Source of the DNA: Phallusia fumigata
Taxonomy: Eukaryota; Chordata; Ascidiacea; Phlebobranchia; Ascidiidae
DNA length: 40,273 nt
Direction: 5' to 3'
NCBI GenBank assembly: GCA_008931825.1
Contig: QXVZ01018723.1
Coordinates: forward strand, 1 to 40,273
A model generated the notes under the pieces. The model was not told the DNA's origin and did no database searches. It saw only the letters and a list, made by a program, of their open reading frames with translations. Shown piece after piece: positions 1-12,254 of the stretch; within the stretch, counting starts at the first letter, position 1; each line of letters starts with the position of its first letter. Made by a program: the position numbers and the translations under genes.

Positions 1-1681
1 TGGTAATGTCAATCATAATTGCCTATCTGAAAAAGGATCATTGACATTTTTAAATAGTTAATCAACATTATTGTAAATTATGGCTGGCTAGATTTCTTAT
101 GTTTAATCTGTACATTCAGCTTCTTGGTCGATTGATTTTAAAGGAGTTTTTCGAATATTTTGGCAAAAGTGTGACAAAATCACCATTAAGGTAATATTTT
201 CACTGTTTTTAACTTATTATTTGTATGACAGTCATTTTAAACAAGTTGTGTTAAACATGTGTTCACTGTTCCTGCGTAGGCCCATTGTAATCTATTGTTA
301 CTGGCATTTTAATTTTAACCACCACCAGAATGTCAAATAAAGTTCAAGGAACTTCTTTACCACATACTGGGCAAGGTAGAAAATGGTTTCATTATTGGAG
401 TTTGTGCATGAGTTTGTTTTTATTGGTGGATGGTAGTGTGTTATACAAAATTGACCACCATTCAGTATTTACACTTTTCGAAAGAGTAAAATCAAACCCT
501 TGACCTTCCAGAAGAAAATGTTTATTTAAAACATACAATAAACTCCAGTTAATTTGGTTATGAATTAATGGACAAATTCATCTAGAAGGTCCACTTTATC
601 CAATGACTAGCCTGGAGTTATCTAGATATTTCGTAGTATATCTGTTGAAAATCACCTTAGTTAAATACATTAGTGACATCTATGTAAGGTGCAGATGCAA
701 ACAAGCACTGCAATACATCTTTATAATTTTACACATTGATTACCCAAAAATAGTGGACAAAAATGGCAATTAACTGTTACATCATACACACTGCAAAGAG
801 CAAATTATGCTCAGTTCACAAAATATAAAACAAATAAAAGTTTTTTGACATACAACCTATATATTTGCCACCCAGATTTCAGGTACAATTATAATATTGC
901 TTGGATCCACTAGATGAGGCAAATCATACTTAAGGTTAATACTACCAGGGTCCTAAGAAAGATTAAAAAATATCACATTGGGTCTGGTGAAACTCAAAAA
1001 CAATATAAAGGTGCACAAAATCATGCAAAGTGCACCAAGCCATGAAAGAAATGCATAAACCACCAACCATTCTTTTATATTTAGATGCACTCAAGTAAAA
1101 CTACAGTTCATATTGATGGCTTTGTTAGCATGTGTTCGGGTGTTTTTGTTTTCAAAAAGAGTTTTTTTATTAAATCTAAAATCTATGCAGTATTTGCCAA
1201 TTAGTGTAATTGACAAATGTATTCATTGGGTATTTGATACCCCACTTATAATATTTCTATTCAATTTTTAGTGGTCTTCAAGGTGCCCCAATGCCCACTA
1301 ATGAAATACAAGCAAAGTTCAATATCAATGGCACGAAAGCAAGTCCTGAAACATAAGATGGAGGCGAAGGAGTGCTGATTATTATTACCAATACCAGAAG
1401 TGAACAACATTTGGACTACATTTGTTTGATTGTGTCTTAATGGTGCTGCATGGCTAGACATATCAGCTGAACATTGTGCCCGAGTTTTGTTGCCTGTTAC
1501 TATTACCAGTGTCACTGACTTATTTGCCTTGTTTTTAAGTGCAATGAATATTTATTACATTGCAAGTTTGTAATGTGGTGAAATATTATTTCGTGATAAA
1601 TTAATTTGTTGTAGGAAATGTAACTTAGCAAAAAGGAGTATTATATTAGTGCATCTTTTGTTTATTTAATGTTATTTTGGG
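1..1681. other. Non-coding AT-rich stretch
   Basis: No supportable exon seen. AATAAA-like signals occur on the plus strand near 346 and, as TTTATT, on the minus strand near 520, so transcript ends of unseen neighbours could lie here. The minus-strand ORF at 1261-1515 resembles no protein I know and has no convincing splice context, so it is not called. Confidence 0.5.
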
Positions 1682-2108
1682 AGCAAAACTACAGGCAATT
1701 ATTTTGTTGTCTGATTTTGTGTTGGTACACATTTTACCAAATACTTTGTATCTCAGTTGTGTGTGTACATGTAAAATAAACCAGAATTTATTTGCTTTCG
1801 TACTGGTTGCTGGTCAAATGTGTTTTACCTTTGACTGCCACAAATGCAAAACGACCTGAAGAAAGTAATTACCAATTTTACAACCTAGGCTGTTNAGCAA
1901 AACTACAGGCAATTATTTTGTTGTCTGATTTTGTGTTGGTACACATTTTACCAAATACTTTGTATCTCAGTTGTGTGTGTACATGTAAAATAAACCAGAA
2001 TTTATTTGCTTTCGTACTGGTTGCTGGTCAAATGTGTTTTACCTTTGACTGCCACAAATGCAAAACGACCTGAAGAAAGTAATTACCAATTTTACAACCT
2101 AGGCTGTT
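1682..2108. repeat. 213-bp exact direct duplication across a single N
   Basis: Bases 1682-1894 recur, apparently without change, at 1896-2108, and the single N at 1895 lies exactly between the copies. The left copy ends at the N and the right copy starts there, which is what two unmerged contig ends look like. No coding content is supported. A true tandem duplication is possible but less likely. Confidence 0.85.
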
Positions 2109-3177
2109 AGTTACTTCTACTTCACACCTATATGGGCGACGGGGCTAAGGTGCGTTTAGCTGGCTAAACTTAATCTGTAATTGCGGTAACCTAAACTATT
2201 TCTTATGTTGGGTAGAAGACAGTGCTTCAGCGTCACAGTAACTTCATTTAACTCTTCATTATTAATTATGCTGCTTTTCTGCCGGACGGTCATTGTGTAC
2301 TGTACTGTTGTATGTGTCCCAAACGCGTAAGCCGTAGTGAGTGATTGACATGTTTTACGACAGACGCAGCCCAGTGGCTGATATTAGACTACTGCTTTAC
2401 ATAACACCGATGTTCTCTCGGGCTGCTACAGAGCCAAAGTTTGTAAAAATCAATCTGTAACCTGAACTGCGTTTGCTTTTATCACACTGTAAACCAGGGC
2501 GCGCTACTATTTTACAATACTAAACAATGCAGTTGCATGCAAGCTCGTTCTATCGAAGAACAAAACGTTGTCGAATTTATGCCGATCGCGTTCAAAAAGT
2601 CATTTTACAGTCGGTTGGCTGCGGAACGGCCAAAAGTTTCTGCTGATCAACCAATTAATTCAGAATCAGGCCCGCAGCCCCTTCACTATTCGCCCACTTG
2701 TAAGAAACGAATGAGAATTTGTGATTTTGTGTTTTCCCAAGTTGTAAGATTATTGTACACAGTGAAGGGTCAAAACAGGAAAGTTAGTGTGGCCGATTGA
2801 GAGCTTGCTGATCATGGTCTTGCCCTAGGATTGGCAATGGTTGCCGACCCCCCGTTTTTAATTCATGCTTTTGGCATGTAAATGCTGACTGGCAGGATTT
2901 TGTTGGATTTGGATAAATTATTCAACAATAAACAGTATTCCAGTTAGGAAATAAAAACAAGTGTATTGAAGGCGATAAAAATAAGTTCGAGTCAGTTAAT
3001 GCTTCAAAGCATAAAGTAGCACTAATACTAAACACCGCTTAACATACAAAATCATCGATTCTAATAATCAGGTCCAGCATGTCACCAGAGGGTGCTGTGT
3101 CAACTGTCGGGCAGTTGAATTGGCAGCTGGCTTGGTTTTGCCTTTTTGAACTGACAATAGGTCTTTTGCTGATTGTT
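2109..3177. other. Intergenic region and ALYREF 3' flank
   Basis: The right end must contain the ALYREF 3' UTR on the minus strand. A plus-strand ORF from ATG at 2537 to 2800 (87 codons) is followed by AATAAA near 2927. It has no recognisable domain, signal peptide or splice partner, so I leave it uncalled. Nothing else is seen. Confidence 0.4.
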
Positions 3178-4680
3178 TCACTCTTCCATCTTGGAAATGT
3201 AATCGTCAAGTTGTTTGTCAAGTTCCTCAGCTGAAACAGCTTTTTTCTGTTGGCGTCCACCACCACGACCACCACCCCCTCGCCCACGACCTCTTCCCCG
3301 TCCACGGCCACCACCACCACCGCCGCCGCCGCCGCCACCGCCACCACTAGCCCTGCCTCCAACTGAAAAGTAACATTTTTTAATGAATAACTGTTTTTAC
3401 TATTGTGGAAAACACAATGAAAACAACATGATAGGCCAATTCAAAACTATGTCACTGTTAAAAACATTCAATGGTTCACTTACACTGACCCCTTGTACTT
3501 TTTCGTTGGCCTATTCTTCCATTCATATCTTGTGATTGTGTAGGGTTACCACCATCAGCAAACTTTATTTGCATCACTCTGCCATCAAGTGGAACACCGT
3601 TGTACTGCTGCAGTGCCTAGAAAACAAACAACAATGATGTTATTTTACGTTAATAGCATTGACATACAAAAGTATTAACTAAAAAAATAATGTATCAGCA
3701 CCTTTGCTGCATCACTTCTCCTTTCAAAGTGAACATCTGCAGTTCCAAGTGACCTTCCTGATCTGTCATAATGGACAGCTGATTTTCTCAGAGCACCAAA
3801 CTCTGAGAACAGTTCAGTGATGTCACTGTCCGACACACCGAAGTCCAGGTTGGTCACCAACAGCTTCCCGCTTGCTCTGCAAAGTTAAATGTTTTTTGTT
3901 TAAACAAAGATAAGAATGTGGCAAGTAAATAGGACACAACAAACAAACAAACAAACCTTCCATCGCCTCCTCCAAAATTTCTTTGATTGCCTCCTTGCTT
4001 TGAATTGTACATGTCATGATCCCATTTATCGTTAGGGACATTTGCTGATCTAGAATAAGGTGCAGACCTGCTTCTTCCACGGCCACGTCCACGACCACCA
4101 CCTAACAGAAGAGAGGTTTTTCCAATGAGGGGTAAAAGGCTGGACAGGTGAACATGAGGTTACTGCAAATTTGTTTCGCTTGTGACTTGCAGTAAAACAG
4201 AAACAAATGAAGGTAAACTGTAACAGCCTGAACTGGATTTTACAATGAGGTGCTACTGATAATTGCAATTTTCCTTTCAAAAAGGAATCCATCTGCAGCA
4301 ACAAATTTTAAGCACAACTTGGTTGGAAATCCCAACACTTGTGCAAGACAAGCAAGCCTGTTGGCACTTTTTTCAATTCACATTCATGAATTGTGTAGCC
4401 AACCATGCAAGGCTTGCTTATTTTTTTGAAAACGCATTTCACATATTGTCCACAAATGTCCTTGTTGTTGAAATCTTCACTCCAAGGTTCCAACCAACGG
4501 AGAAGAGATTCCATCTCCAGCTTCTACTGTACCTCTTTTGTTGTTGCGGGCTTGACCAACCCCACCACCAGTGGATTTTCTGTTTCCACCTCCTCTTCCG
4601 CCACCTCTTTTGCCTTTAGTGTTGGTCTTCTTGTTAATTTTAATAATGTCATCTAATGAAAGATCCATTTTGTCACCCAT
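3178..4680 (-). CDS. ALYREF: Aly/REF mRNA export factor (THOC4), five exons
   Basis: Adaptor that couples spliced mRNA to the TREX complex (UAP56/DDX39B) and the NXF1 export receptor in the nucleus. Exons in transcript order: 4680-4533, 4101-3957, 3876-3702, 3616-3484, 3362-3178. All have GT-AG borders and consistent phase, giving 261 aa, close to the vertebrate length of about 257. The N-terminal UAP56-binding motif ([13 protein letters not shown], from residue 5) is followed by an RGG-rich stretch. The RRM is at about 101-175, with RNP2-like LLVTNL and RNP1-like [10 protein letters not shown] poly-Gly then RGRG region follows, and the protein ends with the conserved C-terminal motif [17 protein letters not shown]. 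No lesion seen. Exon 5 contains a GGN run that could vary in length. Family assignment is secure. Confidence 0.97.
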
Positions 4681-5943
4681 ATTTCTAGCAACTGTGTTTG
4701 CAAATAAAATCTAATATTGACTGCACAATAATCTATAAAAAAACAACCCATTATTCAAGGTATATTTCGTCATGTACATAGCAAACAGCTAAAAATAGAG
4801 CAAAAATATAATTGTCTACTAATATTTTTCACCTAGCAATAAATTACCACTAGTAAATCAACGCGTTCGCCAGTTAAGCTAAGTTTTATTAAACCCAACT
4901 TTTTTGGAATATGGATCCATTGCTAGGGTAGCTGTTCGACATCCTTACCACTGCGGTCTACAACCTAACAAATTGTTGGATTGTCCAACAACACAACGCC
5001 GAACTCCTAAAAGCACTCTGGCTCTGTAAGTACGCCATTTTCCTGCCAACGTGCTTGAAAAGACAAAGACGGCCTGTGATTGGCTCAAAGTCGAGCAGCT
5101 TCTCGTCACAGCGGCGTTTTACATACGGGTTACTATACACGTCACGCCTTCACGGAAAAACATCAACCTTGCGATTTCAAGCCTCTGTACCGTAATCAAC
5201 CGAGTTTTACTCTGTACAAAACTCACCACTCCAATGTGATTTAAATAAGCAACTTTTCAGACGTGCCAGTTGTCACCCGGATGCGGCCCTTTTACACCTT
5301 GCCGGTTGCTCTAATCTTATCACGAATTGCGCATTCAAAATGTCTTAATCAGTTCGCGCCTTTCCTTTTTGAATTGAAAAAAATCGCTAGTGACTGTCAC
5401 TAAAGGTGTAAGGTAGCTGGAAATGTAAGAATTGTGTACAAATGGTGATACAAAAACTCAAAGGCGTCAAGTGACAAAAAACGTACAATGACCTTTAATT
5501 TTAAATCTAAAGTTCAGTCAAAATGAACAAAATGAGGCAGCTGGTAATGAAGCAAACCGAAATTTTAATTTGCGATTCGTTTCCAATAACTTTGTGGTGA
5601 AAAAACAGTTGTCAATCCAAACTATGCTGGCAATATATTGTTCGTTGTTAAATTCAAACCAATAAGCAGTTAAGCACACTTTCGTTCCCACCGTGTGTGC
5701 TAGAGAGTAAAATATTTCGTCACCTCACCGTGTGTCTGTCGCGTTTATAATTTTTGTTGGTGTCGCCTGAAAAGAAAAATTTTAAAGGATATATTTACTT
5801 TCTGTGCGAAAAAGGCACACGGCTTATCGCTTGTGCGTAGTATTGAAATCAAGATCAACGTATTAAATCAAGATGACATGATTTAAGCTTGGTTGTTGAA
5901 ATTAACCGCCATTTGCAGAGAGCCTCAACGTATATCACTGATC
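4681..5943. promoter_or_regulatory. Upstream region of ALYREF
   Basis: On the minus strand a pyrimidine-rich tract ends in AG at 4693-4692, twelve bases before the ALYREF ATG. It could be the acceptor of a 5' UTR intron or a spliced-leader acceptor. Slightly GC-richer sequence at 4930-5250 includes an inverted CCAAT box (ATTGG) near 5079 and is the likeliest promoter. From 5250 to 5900 I see no supportable exon. Confidence 0.35.
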
Positions 5944-7544
5944 ATGCCGAGTAAGTGATATAGGCTAAATATGTATTATATGATACTGAGCAACAAAGCA
6001 ACGATTTAAAAATAATTTGTTTTACTTTGGTGTTTGATAATTAATAATATTTGATAACGTGGAGGCAAAATTAGTGTTAGTTAAATAATAGATTAGTTAA
6101 ATATGTAGCTGTGAAGGCAAAATTATTCCACCCGATAAATGCAATAAAACTATCACAGAGATTGTAATCAAGAATTCATCGACTGAGAATTGTCCCATCG
6201 GTGGCAACGGAAATATGTATACCATAGGCTTTACTGGAGACGATGGTAATATTTTTCCAAAAAATTGGCTTTTTTTGTCAAATTAAAAAGTAGTGTTTAT
6301 AATATGTAATATTTCATCAGCTGCAAAACTAGCTTCAACGAAAGTTCCTCAACAACACATACCGATTGAAAGTAAGTAACATGCTAGATTTTGTGCTGCA
6401 ATATTAATTTGTTGACTTGCACGTGTGTAGCGGGTGATGGAACAAGCTGTTTCTACTCAACCTGCGAGTTATTTTTTGTAAAACTGCACAAGTTTTACCA
6501 GTTTTACATTATGCTTGTGTCCTTTGCAATTAGCATTTGGGCAATATGTAACAATGTCGTTATTTATTTTCACAACACGCATGTAACGTATAACGAATTA
6601 TACTTAACTCTGCTCAAACCTCGTCAGCATAAGGTTGCCGTCATTGAAAAGAACGATACTCGCCGTCGCTGATCAAAAGGGTTATTTAAATGTTTTTTAT
6701 AACGGTTGGCGCACGAAGTTTAAACATATCCTTGTGTCAAGTGCGTAGAAACCAAATATCAGAAAAAGTGCGACTGTTTGCAGAAGATCAACGTACCATC
6801 GAAATGGATAACATGGAATTTAAATCTGGAACTGCCATCGCAGAGATTGGAACCGTAATGCATACGAGAAACATACAATCCCAAGGTACCTAATTGTTAA
6901 AACGTAACATTCACTTTTACAGCGCCATAATAACTAGAGCATCGAATGAATGTCAGTAATGTTTGAAGGGAAATCCATGCCATCGTATTGTTAAAGCAAA
7001 GTACAACATTTTAAACTATTGTGGTTTCAGCCTGCAGTATCCGATCGCCCAATCATTTTTTTTAAAGTTCCCACAGGTAACAGCAATCAGAATCTTTCAA
7101 ATGATTTTACATGTCCAAAAAGGCTTCTCGCAACGCATACCCCCGAAAGTGACGATAAAGCTTACACTGCATGTGGAAAATTTCCGTAATTTTATTACAA
7201 CCTTTGAAGCCCGTTTTGTGATGTGTACGACCAATGATTCCCTGTAGCGTTTCAACAGTATTTAGTGGTAAAACCCTTCAGCAACATATGTGACGATAAT
7301 TCTATCATATCTCTATGCCGCCTTAACATTGCTCCTGATGTTTATTTTACTGACAACCTTTTTGATTGTCGGTAGTGTCAATACAAAACATATGGCTTTA
7401 CGTTATTTTACGACATTTTTTTAAATCCGGCATTGTGTAACACATGTGAATGCAAATTTAGAGTTTTTGTCCCATATTGGTTTCCATGCTATTTTGTCGT
7501 ATATTGTTTGCTTTTCAGCATTCACATGTTGCTGTCGCTTCTGA
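5944..7544 (+). CDS. Unrecognised multi-exon gene candidate with a C-terminal membrane helix
   Basis: Function unknown. A chain of eight segments with GT-AG borders keeps one frame: 5944-5950, 6117-6245, 6321-6371, 6431-6477, 6742-6854, 7031-7224, 7282-7371, 7519-7544 (218 codons with stop). Segment two has regularly spaced Cys and two N-glycosylation-like sites (CNKT, NSST). Segment six is rich in alternating hydrophobic residues, like beta strands. Segment seven is almost pure membrane helix (SYLYAALTLLLMFILLTTFL), followed by a short Cys-rich tail (CCCRF) and stop. The ATG at 5944 may be internal, because an acceptor-like AG precedes it near 5911. Alternative joins exist: the intervals 6478-6672 and 7519-7744 are also open. 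A 0.7-kb duplication overlaps segments two to five. I recognise no family; gene reality is moderate to low. Confidence 0.3.
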
Positions 7545-8476
7545 GCGCGCGGCCCAGAATTAATACGTCGGTTTTGTCGTGTTTGTTAAATATCAAGTAT
7601 AATAGCTTATCCATTGGCAAATTAAAACCAAAAAAAGTGAAACAAATTAAAGCTATTTTTGTAAAGATTGCAGAAAACGTCAAAAATAGTATTATGCCAC
7701 TAGGGGCAGTAAAACTACATGAAAAGAAGACAGCGGTGTTGTAAAAAAGTATACCATAGGCTTTACTGGAGACGATGGTAATATTTTTCCAAAAAATTGA
7801 CTAAAATGCTTTTTTTGTCAAATTAAAAACTAGTGTTTAATCTGTAATATTTCATCAGCTGCAAAACTAGCTTCAACGAAAGTTCCTCAACAACACATAC
7901 CGATTGAAAGTAAGTAACATGCTAGATTTTGTGCTGCAATATTAATTTGTTGACTTGCACGTGTGTAGCGGGTGATGGAACAAGCTGTTTCTACTCAACC
8001 TGCGAGTTATTTTTTGTAAAACTGCACAAGTTTTACCAATTTTACATTATGCTTGTGTCCTTTGCAATTAGCATTTGGGCAATATGTAACAATGTCGTTA
8101 TTTATTTTCACAACACGCATGTAACGTATAACGAATTATACTTAACTCTGCTCAAACCTCGTCAGCATAAGGTTGCCGTCATTGAAAAGAACGATACTCG
8201 CCGTCGCTGATCAAAAGGGTTATTTAAATGTTTTTTATAACGGTTGGCGCACTAAGTTTAAACATATCCTTGTGTCACGTGCGTAGAAACCAAATATCAG
8301 AAAAAGTGCGACTGTTTGCAGAAGATCAACGTACCATCGAAATGGATAACATGGAATTTAAATCTGGAACTGCCATCGCAGAGATTGGAACCGTAATGCA
8401 TACGAGAAACATACAATCCCAAGGTACCTAATTGTTAAAACGTAACATTCACTTTTACAGCGCCATAATAACTAGA
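6217..8476. repeat. 0.72-kb direct duplication (6217-6938 and 7749-8476)
   Basis: The two copies are nearly identical, with a few substitutions and small indels. They are separated by 810 bp of unique sequence, and the second copy ends exactly at the N at 8477. One substitution (tcaag to tcacg near 6740 and 8278) removes an acceptor AG in copy two. The first breakpoint lies inside a candidate exon (6117-6245). Unlike the other N-linked copies in this window, the sequence right of the N is not the repeat. Confidence 0.85.
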
Positions 8477-8477
8477 N

Positions 8478-11400
8478 ATTTGGATATCATACGAATGTCC
8501 GTTAGCACCGTCAGCACATAATTATAAAGTGAGGGAGGGAAGCTTTCAACCTCGGCACGGCCGCACTTCTTCGGCGTCAAACACACGCACAGCAGTAGGT
8601 TTTATCCGGCTCACCATTGAAAGATTTCAGGCACTTTCGTTCGAGGCAAAAAAGCGAATAGACACAAAAGACGGTTATTAGGAGAGCGCCGCGGGAGACG
8701 ATCTTTGTTCTCGACTTGATGGAGAGAGGCTCCAGTCGCATTGTTAGTTTCACGGATGGAAGAACAACCGCTTATCACCGTCGAACAAAAGAGCAGCAGG
8801 CCGCCCGCTCCACAACCGCGCGACGCATTCGCTTTTAGTCGACGTCTCGTGCAATGGACACTTGTTGACGGTTTGTCGAAAAAAAAAGCGCGCCCACGCT
8901 CGTTGTTGATTCGAGGCAAGCCAACAGAATTGTTTGTTCAGCGGCTTGTGTGACAGAGCTAGGGTTTCTTAGCTTAGGAGCCAAAATTTATAGCATCGGG
9001 TCAGTTAGGACAAGTAGGGATTATTACCTAATATTGCTGCGTCAAGGTATTTTAAACGCTAAAGAGGTTGTGCCCCTACTAAAACTTTTTGAGACCCTTA
9101 CGGCCGAGGATTATCTTGTAAGACGACGTACATTAAAGTCAGCTGTTTACAGAGGGGTTATATCACTGTAAGTTGATATTTTGTTCACGTAAGTACGCAG
9201 TAGAGTTACTCACTTGTTTGTTTGTGTTGTAGTCGGGCGGTTTTTTTACATAAAAATAGTACACCTTCTACGCACACCACATGGTTTTGTGTTTAGTGCA
9301 AGATAATTTGTAAACCTAAAAAAAAGTCACTGTGCTTCTTTGGCGAACAGTAGTCAGCACAGAGGCGCAAGGCACTTAGCTGCCTGAATGTCGACAATGT
9401 TTACTGAAGCTCTTACAGGGTCATTCAAGCGAGACTCGATTCCTGACTTTATTCGAAGCCGATAGTTTACCGTCCTTTCTCTCAGCAAACTGTGAAGTTA
9501 TGTTTTGGCACTTAGGAAAACGAAAGGTTTAATATTGAAACTGTTCAAAGAAAAATTTTAGACATTGCGTTTTAAGATATTTATCGATAAGTTTTTGTTT
9601 CCGTACTGCAAAAAAGAGTCCGAAGAAAAATTGAGTTCAACCAAGCAAACCGCTTTATTTGTTTGTTTGTTGAATGATGATTCCGAACACTCGTCACAAT
9701 CAAATACTGATCGTTTGTGTTGGGCGTTGTTGAAATGGAACAGCCATGAAATCAGATTTAAATGCCCATTGTCTTCTAAATTGACCCAGAAACGAATTGT
9801 CCGCCCTATTCGATTAACCTAAAAAAAACCAGTGCAAATTTTTTATTGTTGTTGATGACCACTGTTGTCTTTGAAAGGGCTTTTGGCATCGGCCCTGGTG
9901 CTTTGTCTTTGTTTGCTGTCAGTTAATTTTCCTTGATTTTGGAAAGACTTCATTGGAAAAAAAATTGCAGCAAATTCTATTGCGTCGCATAAGGACCGTA
10001 ATGTAACCTTAAAAATAAGTTTGCGACTACAGAAGTTTTGCAAACTCATTTGTAGAAAACGCTTGTAAAAACAGAAACCTGTGCCAAACGATGCTGTTGC
10101 CGCCCATCATTTGACTTTTTGACATGTAACTAAGCACGTCTATCGTCTCTTAGCCTTGGGCTAACCGTTTCAAAGTTCAATAACCGCCACCATTCCTTGC
10201 AAAGTGGGCTGTGCGTATACCGCCTAATTATTGATGACAGTAGTAGACAACAGTAACCAACTGCTGGCGAGACATGGTACAAACGACATACTTTATATGC
10301 CGGGGCAAATCCTCCTCGTCAAAAAAGACCCCCTGTCAAATACGTTTGCCCCGGTTCCCCCAAAGGCCCTTAAAACGGCCCCATTTATATCAGTTATAGC
10401 CACCTTTTAACTGTCTTGGACAGCCTGCATTTGTTGGGCAACGAGGAATTTTTAGTCAACTTTTAGCACATTCAACTTATTTCAAACAGCTTTTTGGTTT
10501 CGGGAGTTTTCAGTTTATGGTCAGTAGATGCGTTCAGTCGTTTTTTTTTCTGGCAGTTGTTGCAAGTCTATGGGATATTTGTTTTGACACTGAGTCACCG
10601 CCCAACGTTGCTCGGCTGCCGGCGATGAGTGACGCTCTTAGATCCCGTGCTCTAAGTTTGGGTTCCCTTTCTTGCTGGTTTGAGGTTCGCCTACGACTTG
10701 CCCTGAAAATGAGGCCAGGCTTGTCGAAATGTTTCTGTCACGGCGTTAAAAAATGTTATGTCTATCAACAAGACAAGGAAAACCAGTCATCCAAAAAGGT
10801 TGTGCTGGCATAGACTTAGTTTTATGGCATTAAAAACATGGTTGCTGATTTAACTTTTGCAGGGGAAAGCATATGCCTTTTCTAAACGATATTCTAAATG
10901 TGACAAAACCGTAACAAAGGTGTCAGTGGAAATAAATTATTAGTTAGATGACAAAAGTGTATGTCATTTCTGGGCGCGTTTTAATGACTCTGTGGTGCTA
11001 GAGCTAAATCAATGCCCTTGCGCCTGGAAGGTGACTTGATCTAGAAGGGCACAGACGAGTTTCCTTGGCTGGGTATGTGAATTGTTATTACTTCAGCCTG
11101 AGGCTGTATGTTTAAGTCCAAACTATGCTAAATATTTTTTGCGCTAGCCGTTTTGCTTTAACTGCGAGTAACTAGATTGTTTTTGGTACCCGTAGCTAAT
11201 CTCATGGCTGATTTGATCATGTACAATCCCGTTAGTACAGCATCAGGACACCAGGATATCAAGCATAATCGGTTTAGAACGGAAATTGTGCCTTGGCGGA
11301 AGTTAAACAACGGCAACACGGGAGAAAAGTGGAACCCAGCCCTGCGTGAGAAAAGAAAAAAGTGAAAATTATTACGTTCTGGCGGTCCTCTAGTAAAATT

Positions 11401-12254
11401 GTTATACACGTAACAGTATACGCGTAGCTTGTAGTTTGTTTCTTGAAATAAAGCATCTGGCCTTGTTGGGTTAATGATTAGCTACTTTTTAGCTTTGCTA
11501 CCTTTGTGGACATACTAGCGTGTTGCTTGAATAATAGGCTGTGAATTTGCAGATATTAGCTTTTGGTCACCTTGATGCGTGAAATGGAACAGCCTACACG
11601 TTTAAATTACAGTCTAGGTTTATATTAAAGAGGCTGCCCTGTATTTTGTAACTCACCCACACACTACATTCTTGCGGTTTGTCGGGACTCGCTTTTGCAA
11701 GCCGGTAGCAATAAGCCACTGTATTTCGAAATAGTTGACAGTTGACTCTGTTCACGGTTGGTAGTAACTGGACTCAGCCAAGAACCGCAAGAGTCAACGA
11801 AAAAGCTAAATTAGGTTGAAACCCAAAACCTTTTAATGACAGGGAGTTTGTCAAACAAAAAAGGGATGTTTTGATGTGATGCATGTGCGTGAAAACCGCA
11901 TTTGAACCGTGAACGTTGCGCTGGTCTGTCTCACAAGCCGAACCGATTTGTAACAAAAAGTTGAGTGTATGGAGTTTCTGTTATACTTGTCAGTTTACGC
12001 AGACACCAGGCAAGAATTTTGCTGGTTAGCTTATACAAATGTAAAAGTCACTCAAGATTGTGTGCTTACCTTTATCTTTTCGTTCTGCACCAAAAAGAAC
12101 AAACTACAAAATATCAGTTTTGTTTCATAAAACAGTTATTCTGTAACTATATTCATAAATTTGGACAGAAACACTGTTATAGTCTGCTGTTTACCAGCAA
12201 GTTTTGTATTTTTATTTATTGGATAATATAATCAGTATTAGTGGAGTTAACACG
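8478..12254. other. Long stretch without a secure gene, upstream of Vangl
   Basis: Probably contains the Vangl promoter and possible 5' UTR exons. Open frames include 8756-8953 (+, about 65 codons from an internal ATG, in GC-richer sequence), 9565-9822 (+) and 10517-10813 (+). None has recognised homology. The block 8540-8950 is GC-richer than its surroundings and open on both strands, so it may be a promoter or first exon. The rest is AT-rich with no clear signal. Confidence 0.4.
10292..10936 (+). CDS. Possible single-exon secreted peptide gene
   Basis: The ORF 10517-10813 (98 codons) starts with a signal-peptide-like segment (basic start, then SFFFLAVVASLW) and has a short Cys cluster near its C-terminus (KCFCHGVKKCY). 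A TATA-like element, TTTATAT, is at 10292-10298 and an AATAAA lies about 120 bp after the stop, near 10931. The combination is suggestive only: no family is recognised, the middle is low in distinctive features, and single-exon ORFs of this size occur by chance. Confidence 0.2.

Noticed and set aside
1261-1515. 84-codon minus-strand ORF
   Set aside because: No domain, no splice context and biased to chance-like composition.
1677-2073. Two related plus-strand ORFs
   Set aside because: They arise from the same 213-bp duplicated contig end and have no coding signs.
2537-2800. 87-codon plus-strand ORF followed by AATAAA
   Set aside because: No family, signal peptide or splice partner; lies in the ALYREF 3' flank.
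4263-4656. Plus-strand ORFs over ALYREF exon 1 and intron 1
   Set aside because: Antisense shadows of a well-supported minus-strand gene.
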